Source of the DNA: Chondrosia reniformis | Taxonomy: Eukaryota > Porifera > Demospongiae > Chondrillida > Chondrillidae | Reading direction: 5' to 3' | NCBI GenBank assembly: GCA_947172415.1 | Contig: OX359196.1 | Coordinates: 5,705,901-5,769,900, forward strand | Length of the DNA: 64,000 nucleotides | Part shown: positions 54,949 to 64,000 of the stretch, piece after piece | How positions within the stretch are numbered: the stretch's first letter is position 1 | Layout of the letters: every line of letters starts with the position of its first letter | Translations under genes and position numbers: made by a program | The notes under the pieces: model-generated | Database searches by the model: none | Told to the model about the DNA's origin: nothing | What the model saw: the letters and a program-made list of their open reading frames with translations, nothing else

Positions 54949-57900
54949 TTACAATGATATTGTTACAAAGTATGGTTCATGAATAAGTTCAACAACAAAT
55001 GTTGATGTTGAAGAGGGGCCTTCAGTTGATGTTGAAATCCACAAAAACTTGGAACCCTTGACATGAGAAATGTCCTTGCAACTTTCCCAAAATTGCCCAG
55101 CCAAATAGATACCCTTATCCATCTCAGTGATTTCATTCAGCAGCTATATATTCACAAAAGCAAATTTTGAATATATTGTATGTAGCCTGCTTGAGTAATT
55201 TTTTACAGAACAATACATAATACATATGGACTGTTCTTAGCAATGCTAGTCTGTTTGGTGAATGGCTTTACCTGAACTGTAAGTTTTAGATTATCTTGTT
55301 CCTCACTGCCCAACAGAGTCAAGCACGACTGTTTAAATAGCCTATAATTGATTAGTTGCACTGGAAATAGGTTATTAAAACCTCTGGCTTGAATTTTTGC
55401 AAGCATTTGAAATGCCCTAACATATCCAGCTGCTTCATTGAGGTGCTTGAAGTTGGAATGTACTGGTTTATCAGGAGGCCCCATCAACATATTACCTGAG
55501 ACAAGCTTTAGTACAACAGCTTCTGATAATTGGACAGATCCATTTGATAACAGCTCCAAGTGTATCAATTGTCTCTTAAGAACTTGGATGATTTGACTAC
55601 ACTGATCCAAGGAGAATGTTAGAAATTTATGAAAAACAGTTGTATCCTTAAATTCAGAAATAAGATTTTGTAGCAAATCCAATAGCTCCTGTAAATTATT
55701 TCTCCCCTTTTCAAGAAGATCTTTAGAATCAGGTTTCAGTCTTCCAGGAAGGTTTACTGGAGAGGTGCTAGCCAAATCAAAGTATTGTGAGTGATCCATT
55801 GCTATGACAACAGGTACACTATGAGTGAATAGCCAACTCTGGATGGATGGCTGAGTGATGAAACCTTTGCTTGCCAAAACATAGGCACCCGATTGTCTGT
55901 GTGAAGCAAACTAAATAAAAAGTACAGTAATAACATAGTGTAATAATTGTACAGTTATTGCATTACATGGGAAGCCTTACAGGGGAGGGTGTTATCTATT
56001 TGTGTGTTACTAGTCAACATGTGTTGGCACACAGGGGAAAGTGTGTAAACAAGCTGTGCATTTTAGCATACCTGCCATATGGCATCTAAGAGACCTAGTT
56101 GTTCAGATGGTGGGTGATTCTCAACATGACAGAAAACTGGAGTTTGTTCATTCTCCTTTCTCTTGCTCTTTGATTTAAACTGCTGCATACCAGTCACATC
56201 AGACAGTCTCTTTATAACTATTTCATCAGCAGTAGACCACAAGTCAAAAGAAGTACCAAGAACACTCCTCAACTTTGAAGTGAGTTCCTTTTCGGAGGAA
56301 TGGGGTATGACCAGTGTAGTACAGGACTGGTTCACCCCATTGATGGACTGTGGAGATAGCCAAGGTCCTGTTTGCGGTGATATCTCATGTTTGGCTGCAG
56401 CTAACAACATCTTAGGGAACTACGTATACACAAAATATAATACTTGAAACAGCTGTCATCTTGTGTTAGTATAGATTGAATGGAATCTGTAGTTGGTTGG
56501 GAGTACCTCGTGAACTCATTAGCTAAGGAAACCAGGTGTGAGTAGTGAGTGCAAAGTAGTTTTTACAGCTAACCTTTTGAGGCTTCACTACCTGCCACAA
56601 CAGCAATCTTTGCCAAGTGTTCACAGTACAAGGTACAAAGGTATTGAGACAATTTGCTGAATGCTATAAACACATTGGATAATGGGTATACAATTTACAG
56701 TACATTTCATTAGTTCTAATAACATGTCATATACATAGCATTATAATGATGTAATTTACAGTACATTTACTAACAGCTCATTCCTTTGAACTATATCATA
56801 TGAGAAAAGGTGTGTGACCGAATACTGATAACATGTTGGAATTGAAAGTAATACCTGGAAATGTTCTTCCCATATTTCCATATTTGGTTGTGAGGATTCG
56901 GTCATTCCCAAAACTGAAAAGAATTGTTCTAAAACATTGAGCTTCAGTAATTCCTAAGAATAACACAGGAAATATGCTGAAAGAACCTAAAAGGATATTA
57001 CATATTTGTGGTGAACATTCTTAAAATTCCCATTTCTCAGGAACTGTGTAGGCTGATTTTTGCTAAGACACCCGAAATGGACATTCCTAAAATAGTTTCA
57101 ATGCATTAAGGGTAGACAGCCAACAACATGAGGAGTTAACAACCAATGATACATTATCATATTAGCAAACAAATGATTCACAGCTGGTGTGGTTTCCTTC
57201 AAATTGACTAGTCTGAGGACAGAGGGAATCCTTATATATAGAGGTTGTACATAGAGGTGTGCTCTAAATAGAGAGAATGGGCTTTAAATGGAAACAATGG
57301 AGTTCAATTACTGGAGAAAGTGGGCTCTAAATGAAAAAATGGACTTTAACCAGGAAGTGGGCTCTAAATATAGAGAATAGGCTTTAAATGGAAACAATGG
57401 AGTTTAATTACTGGAGAAAGTGGGCTCTAAATGGAAAAATGGACTTTAACTGGGAAGTGGGCTCTAAATATAGAGAATAGGCTTCAGAGGGTTGTTAGTG
57501 TTCTGTTTGATCATGATAGTCTATAATACCTGCATGCTCATATGGGTGTCTTCAAGTAGCACATTCACTATATGTTGTACATTGGCAAAAAGAAGGCAGT
57601 CTTTCAAGGATAGATCAGTGAGTAGCCCTACTTCATTCTCTTGGATAATTCCTTTCTTCTTCCAAATTGTAATGCAGCACAATAAGAGGAGCTGCATGTA
57701 GTGTGATGGAAGGAGACGTGATGCCAGAAGTGGAAATAGAACTTGATTTACTTGCTCCATGGCACAGGTTGCTACACTGAGCAGTGAAGAGGTCTCGGAG
57801 GGCAGCCAAACCTTACTGGTGACGAATACCTCATCAAATACATCTTCAAATTGCGGAAGACTTAAGGAAAGATAGGGAAAATCCCTTTGTAATCTCCTCA

Positions 57901-60900
57901 CTGTACTGTAGAGAAAGGAGCAATGAGCAGAAAGCTTTGAAAAAATGGCTATATTCTTTAAATGGTTTGCTAATTGTGTCTGGGAATCCACTAGCCTTTG
58001 GTGTGCTAGCTTAGTTGTTTCATTGTGTGCCGAAGTTAACTCTAGCATGGATTTCCTATTTTCCAGTAGTGAAGATACTTTTATTATGGAGTTAGTAAGC
58101 TGCACCTCAGAATTGACAATGCTGCTTTCATGTGTGGAAATGTCAGACAGAATGGTGTGATATCTGATTGGGTTGGTAGGGGAGAGACGCTTTAGAACTC
58201 TCTGGCAGAAGTAATCATTCAAGTCTCCTTCCGACATTTCCAAACTAACGGGAGCAAATACTGGTGTATGATGTGATGTCCTGCTAGACTGCAGTAAAAG
58301 TCTGTGCTGTAGCAAGGTTACAGTGTTAGTATGGGTCAAACAGCTCTCCAAACTCTGATAGATAACAATGGCTACCTTCACTTTGCCGTCACAATGGTGA
58401 ACATCGTGTAAAATTGTTTCTATTATCTCATCAGTTGCAAAATGCATTGAAGTAAAACAAAAACAGATTGGAGAGTCTGCATCTGATAAGACCGTGCTTA
58501 CACTGTCCATAGTCATGCCATTGGCATGTACCACACGAGGATATGTAAGCTTCTCATTAAAGTCACCTGGAATATGCATCAACTGGTGACAATTCTCTAT
58601 AAGTGTAAGTCTATCCCTTGTAGCTGGTTCGTTGCCTCCCTCTAGAGATATATTTTGGGCAGTATCACTCTCACCATCATCATCATCTTGTACTGATAAT
58701 TCTGTGAGCATTTGTATGTATCTATCAGGATCGAAAACAACTGGTATCACCAAACGGGAAGTAGCTAAAACTTTAGCTAGTAAGAGGCGTTCCCCAATGG
58801 CAGACATAGGGATGGGCCCCAAATGCCAGCGGGACCGTCTTAAGTAATCCTTAGTGAATATCTCTGATATAGCAAAGTTGTCACGAAGTGGAACTCTCTC
58901 TCCACCACCTTGATCAGGCATGCGCCCACTTTTGAGGACTTCACCAGGATTGAGCTTGCCCTTACAGTAATCTAACCAGCTAGAAAAGAGTTTCGCTTGG
59001 GTATCGGGTGAGAGGGTTGTGAGGTACACTGCTGAGCCTGACACCAAAAGGCTTTCAATGGGAGCAGACTGAAAGCAGTTAAGAGAAGCCATCCCCTTTT
59101 TGTTCACACTGTCAGAGAAGGAGCTTACAGCTGCCATCAAAGCTTTGGCATCCTTGTGCTCAGACTGCAAATGATCAGTATGCTTCTCCAAGCAACGTAA
59201 CTTCTGTAATGACTGCTTATGTCCCAAAATCTTTTTTTCTAATGCTAGCTTAGTATTATCCATTTCAAGTTTCATGTTACTATAAACTTGCTTGGCCTGT
59301 AGGGAAAACAGACAATAACCTTATACATATATTTCTATGCACAGTCACTTATGCTATATCTTTGCTATATAATTCAGTGTTCCTTTTAGAAAATATCATG
59401 GGGAGACAAAATATAAATATAGCAAAACATTGAGGTGGCAATCTATGTACTGTAGTTTAATGTTTGTTGAACTATTAAAAATTGGCAATTGGACTTTCTT
59501 CAGGGGAAATCACTGCTTAATGCTCGACTCACCTCAGACAGACAACCTCTGGCATTCTTTAGCTTGACCTCATGAGGCCTTATGTAGTTCTTAGCATCAT
59601 GATAGGCTACCAAGGCCTTCAGCCAGGTTGAGATAGAGAGGGCCGCTGTACTTCCTCTTCCCACAAAGGCACTATCTAGCCTCTTGTTCATCATTGCATT
59701 TCTGATACACTTCAATGTAGACTTTGGAATGCTATCGCGGTCAAAATATTTCATATGCTCAAAAAAGTTTTTGGTTAAGAGAAGTTGTTTGCAATCTTCC
59801 CAAGTTTCAGCTCTGTCAAAGACTATACAGAGGGTGTACAGTACAGGCTGTAGTGATTCTGGAGGACACTTGTAGCTCATCAACTCTAAAATGTCGTTCT
59901 TCTGTACTGAACTGAGTCCATTAAGTGCAGCAGTGTACTTGGAAGACACTTTGTCCATAACCTGCTGTACAATAATTGACAGCTCCTCTACGTTGCTCAT
60001 TTCTCTATCAATCACATTTTCAGCTTCCTTGCAACGCTTGTTAGCTTCAATGTATGCTTCTTTGAAAGAAGTAATCTCATTCATGAGAGAATCCACTTCT
60101 TCTTGTGTATTCCTTACACAGAGTCTAGCTGCATCAAGATGGCACTCCAAGTCTGAAATTTCCACCTCAGTCTGTGCAATCACGCACTGAATTTCCTTTA
60201 CTTGGGACAGTACATTCTAAAAATGACAAAGCTTATAAGGTAATGTAAAATAAAAAAACTTGATCCTATCCTACAGAATGGTGAAATGTGTATAACGCCT
60301 GCAGTGAATGATAAAGATAAATTGTGACAGTACACTTATACCTTTTCCCTTTGCTGAATGGCTAGGCAGAGTTGATGTCCAACCTTTAAAAGAGCTATAA
60401 ATGTACTAGCTGTTGAGGTCAGTTTACCGGGAACATCACTGGTAAATGTAGAGGCTGTGATGTGAATGTTTGCAGCAAGTTCGGCTAGAGACATTAGGCC
60501 TCCTGGGAAAGCGATCTCATTTTGCCAAGAAGTGCTTGTGTGCTCTTCCAACCACTTAATAGCTATGTCACTACAGGACTCCAGATCCAGGGAGCCCAAA
60601 TTGATAATATTTGAAGTCGAACTAGCCAACAGTTGGAGAATATGAGCATCAGGTACACAAGGTACAGTCAGTCCCTGAGGCAGGCTCCATAATATTATGA
60701 TGTGGAAGTTCCTCTCCAATCCTTCCTGCAAAGTTTTCAGTGAGTCAGTGTATCGCATGTGTTGGGGGAATTTCAAAGAACTCTGTCTAATTCTAGCGGC
60801 CACTTCTACAATATCCCCACTGCTAAAGATCCCATTGATATCAAATTCTTTCATTAAAAGGTAAATGGTATTCCATTGGGACTTAGTGAACTGGCCACTT

Positions 60901-63900
60901 ACAAGAAGTACCGTATCCCTGCAATCAACTATGGCAGAGGTGCAGGCATCTCGAATTGTGTAAGTAAAATCAGTAGTTTCCATTGCATCTTCACAACATA
61001 GCTCAATCACCTACAAACACGACAGCTGACAGCATAAACAGTTCATTTAGATAGGTATATATGTACGTAGCATATGTGACACACATCTGACATGGTTAAG
61101 ATTTTGATCAAGGTGACTTGGTAATCAAGAAAGAATTCATTTAAGAAAGTGCACAAATCTTTTTCATTACTGCAACACTGAGTACAAGGTAAGCTATGAA
61201 CATATGGACATAATCTCTTCTGCTTACTTCAGTTCCTGTGATGGATGCTGCTATCTTGCAAATGGATTTCTTTCCACATCCAGAAGGACCAACCACTAGA
61301 CCATGGGATTTGGAGCGTGTCTGCATTAAGAGGACAGATAGAAAGTACTTTACTATGGTATATCTAGATTATGTTGAGTAGGTCTTACCAAAAGTCTGCA
61401 TATCTTTAGCATGTGATCAGTAAATACTCTGTACGGGACAATGTTCATTCCGTGTGTCTTGTTATAGAATGATACATGGTCATTCACACTTGTTATGAGA
61501 TCTCTGTCACTCCATTCCTTGAATGTTGCAGGCAAGTCAACTACACTCTCCACACTAAATGTGGAAGTGATGGCAGGTAAGTTCCCTAAACTAGTGGCAG
61601 TTCCCTCAATATCAGTAACACTAGGGTTCTGCGAGGGAACTCTGTGGACCATAGGAACAAAGTTGAGCTTAGTTAAGTCTTCTCCTCGCTGGAAGATCTG
61701 ATCAGAAGGTATTAACTCTACTAGCTTTTCCAAATTGCAAGCTGAGGCTAATAAGCTGATATCAATTCCAAGCTTGCTGGCCCTTTCCAAGATGTGAGGG
61801 AGATATTCCTGGGAGTCTGGTGCCACAGGCTGGCTAATACTTCCCCTGCGAGGATGCTTGCCCCGGGCAGTCCTGGCAGACTTACCTGTCTTCTGTTGAC
61901 CCATTTCACCCTGCAACCAACTAAGGGGACCGCAGAAGGAGACTTTTGCTACACATGTTAGAAGATTATTAAACCAAGATACTTCGGTTGGCATGTGAAT
62001 TCTGTCACCATACACTCTAGCAACTTCATTGCACCAAAGCCTAAGGAAATTCCTTATTAGAGTGATATGAGCTGCCTCCTCATCAGCATCTAATGCTGCT
62101 CTAAGCTTTCTTCTTCCTCTTGTAGCTTGCCTCATCAGATCTTCCTTCATCCGGCTAACTTTTGGAAGGGGTCTCGTAGGATTTCCCCTTTTGCCTTTGT
62201 GAATCTTTGAAGCAATATTCGTACCTGCAGACTCTTTACCAGCCTCAGGAAAGGCTTTCAATCCTCTGTACAATTCTGTCAGCTCTTTGATTGAATAATT
62301 ATAGCATGGATAAGAGGGAGATGCAGTCAATTTTTGTTTGATGTTCAGATGTACAGTCACAGAAGCCAAAGAAACAGCCTACATAAGTAAAGCATAGTCA
62401 GAGATCAGTTAACTACATCATTTTCATTCATAGTATTCCTATATGCAGTGCAAGATTACCTCAACAAGATGTTGTATAGTTTCCTCATCCAATTTAAAAT
62501 TAAGATGGTTGGAAGCCCAACTAGCCAAGTTTGTCTTCATGATTTTGGTCAAACTTTCACTTGAAGGTGCCAACAGAGAAACTGGCACAAAATGGGTAAA
62601 TACTCGTTCACCAAGATGTTTCACCTCTGAAGGTGGCACTGACATTATGAAACGAGCTCCATGAATACCAGGTTGGAAGAGACAGTTTGGATCTGTGACT
62701 GTGTTCTCAACTGCAGCTTCCTGTATTGCCTCAATCAGGCTACCACTGTCAAAGGACCACTTGGTGGACAGGCAGATATTGTCAATAAAATATGCCATCT
62801 TTTGTGACCTGTTAAAGCCTCCTTTGCGGCTATCAAAGGACTTGAAACCTTTGTGGTAGATCTGCATAATGAAATCTCGCAGCATATCCGGATTTCTTTC
62901 TGGATAAATGGGGATCCTTGTTAAAGGAAATTTACTTGACAGCAGATTCTACATAAGTACATATATGGAATGGGTAGATTCTGCATAAGTACATATATGG
63001 AATGGGTAGATTCTGCATACGTACATATGGAATAGGTAGATTCTATGTACGTACATATTGAAAGTTTCAAAGAGTTTACATTGAGGTCCCTTTATAATAC
63101 ATGCTTTAGATGTATTCATGCATCTGGCCCCTCAGCATACCTTAACTGCAGCTGAGAGACCTACATTTTGTTCACCCAGGAGAAGGACATTGTTGCCACT
63201 GGAGACCATCAGTTCAGTCACATGACAAGCCATTACAAGCTGCACAAAAGAATCTTACATGTATAAGTGCACTTATTAAACTACTTTATTGTAGAAGTGT
63301 TAATGGGGAAATTCCCAATGGGGATTCTCTCCAGGACCTAGTCTAGTGTCAGTATATAAAGCTAAATCAAGCTTATAGAGGCCACCACGTATTATATCCA
63401 TTCACTTACTAAATATGCATATTCAATACATCATTGGTATTACCTCTGTAGTGGGTACAAACTCTTCTTTGGAGTCACCCTTCAGCTCATCACATTTCTG
63501 TGACCAGGTCTGAAATGAGGATGTTTTGACATCATAGAAATAGTCTGTTACCAATCCCTCGTCTGGTAATTCATTAAACAGATCAAGCTTGTCCAGAAGA
63601 TCCCTCACAAATTGATCAAATTCAGCTGATGTCTTAGCATTACTAACATAAAAATCAAGATAGGCACGTAGGTAGGTAGAAATTATGATTCAATTATGTA
63701 TTACATACATTATGCCCACTTACCAAACTCCCAGCAGTGGATACAGAGCCCAGATTATCGTGTAAACAAAGGCTGGAGGCAAGTATTTCAAGATCTGTAT
63801 ACTACCTGCATAGCCAGATCTGGTGCTTGTGGTATATATTCCAACACTTCTGTCTGATGGAGGATAGGTTTGCATGAAGAAATAGGGGTCTTCCCCGCTT

Positions 63901-64000
63901 ACTGCTGAGCAGACTCTTGAGCTTGCTTGAGAGGGAACTCTGCTAGATGGAACTCTACTGGACGCAGTGCTAGTTAGGGAAATTTGTGAAGGTGGACGAC
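54949..64000 (-). CDS. Divergent dynein heavy chain, C-terminal half (DNHD1-like?), partial
   Basis: Fourteen exons, open at the right edge: 63724->64000, 63444-63642, 63141-63239, 62460-62948, 61389-62378, 61228-61320, 60342-61010, 59533-60216, 57530-59296, 56855-56953, 56592-56663, 56072-56419, 55272-55910, 54949-55143; about 2205 residues seen, mostly phase-0 introns. AAA3: 'NVLLLGEQNVGLSA' in the Walker A position, with the Lys lost. AAA4: 'GLVVGPSGCGKKSICKIAA'. The stalk coiled coil and microtubule-binding domain are retained ('LSSVQKNDILELMSYKCPPE', 'NFFEHMKYFDRDSIP', 'ISTWLKALVAYHDAKNYI'). Then a weak AAA5-AAA6 and a dynein C-terminal domain ('DKGIYLAGQFWES'). The divergence and the lost Walker motif suggest the DNHD1 group rather than a canonical axonemal chain, but this is inference. 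Confidence 0.88.
57240..57490. repeat. ~90-bp tandem repeat in dynein intron
   Basis: About 2.7 units with 'agtgggctctaaat', 'aatggactttaac' and 'ttaattactggagaaa' repeating in the same order, each also an internal variation of '(g)ggctctaaatgg'. It ends 40 bp before the donor of the exon at 57530. Confidence 0.9.
62943..63060. repeat. ~33-bp tandem repeat next to a dynein splice acceptor
   Basis: Four units of 'agattctgcataagtacata' plus 'tatggaatgggt'. The leftmost unit overlaps the acceptor and the first codon of the exon at 62460-62948, so several acceptor-like 'tgtagaatct/tgcagaatct' copies lie upstream on the minus strand. Confidence 0.9.

Overview
The window looks like nuclear DNA of an early-branching animal, most probably a demosponge (the layout resembles Amphimedon). 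This is inferred. It holds animal-type genes (LMO7/LIMCH1, beta-thymosin, beta-sarcoglycan, PLK4, an IFT81 and dynein ciliary set) packed at 18 genes in 64 kb. Introns are short GT-AG introns, mostly 45-400 bp, non-coding DNA is AT-rich, and gaps between genes are often below 100 bp. All exon models below were built by eye from reading frame, intron phase and GT/AG sites; most phases close exactly.

Layout. 0.4-0.95 kb (-): FAM181-like, possibly TEAD-binding protein. 1.4-9.9 kb (+): LMO7/LIMCH1-type CH-PDZ-LIM protein. 10.1-13.5 kb (-): lysosomal Pro-X carboxypeptidase family S28. 13.8-14.0 kb (-): beta-thymosin. 14.35-15.7 kb (-): DNAAF6/PIH1D3. 15.7-19.05 kb (+): ABCE1. 19.1-20.0 kb (-): METTL18. 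20.1-23.0 kb (+): secreted protein of unknown family. 23.5-24.9 kb (-): beta-sarcoglycan. 24.9-26.2 kb (+): atypical Rab-like GTPase. 26.6-28.1 kb (-): intronless sulfatase. 28.7-33.6 kb (-): LARP1. 33.9-36.0 kb (+): intronless IFT81. 36.8-38.3 kb (-): CNOT7/8 deadenylase. 38.5-42.5 kb (-): HSPA4/HSP110. 42.8-46.75 kb (+): PLK4. 46.9-49.1 kb (+): phospholipase B-like. 49.1-54.9 kb: no convincing gene, but two tandem-repeat fields and a CpG-richer tract. 54.9 kb to the right edge (-): C-terminal half of a divergent dynein heavy chain, perhaps DNHD1-like.

Organisation. Neighbours are often head-to-head and share short bidirectional promoters (40 bp for DNAAF6/ABCE1, 71 bp for sarcoglycan/Rab, 110 bp for METTL18/secreted protein). 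Four genes belong to cilia or centrioles (DNAAF6, IFT81, PLK4, dynein heavy chain). Translation and mRNA control is also well represented (ABCE1, METTL18, LARP1, CNOT7). Lysosomal or secretory hydrolases (S28 peptidase, sulfatase, PLBD) form a third theme.

Repeats. A dispersed ~160-bp family sits in introns of four genes. There are also MITE-like fold-backs, a tRNA-like fold-back, several minisatellites and one (CA)n tract. I saw no reverse transcriptase, capsid, integrase or transposase coding, no CRISPR array and no rRNA.
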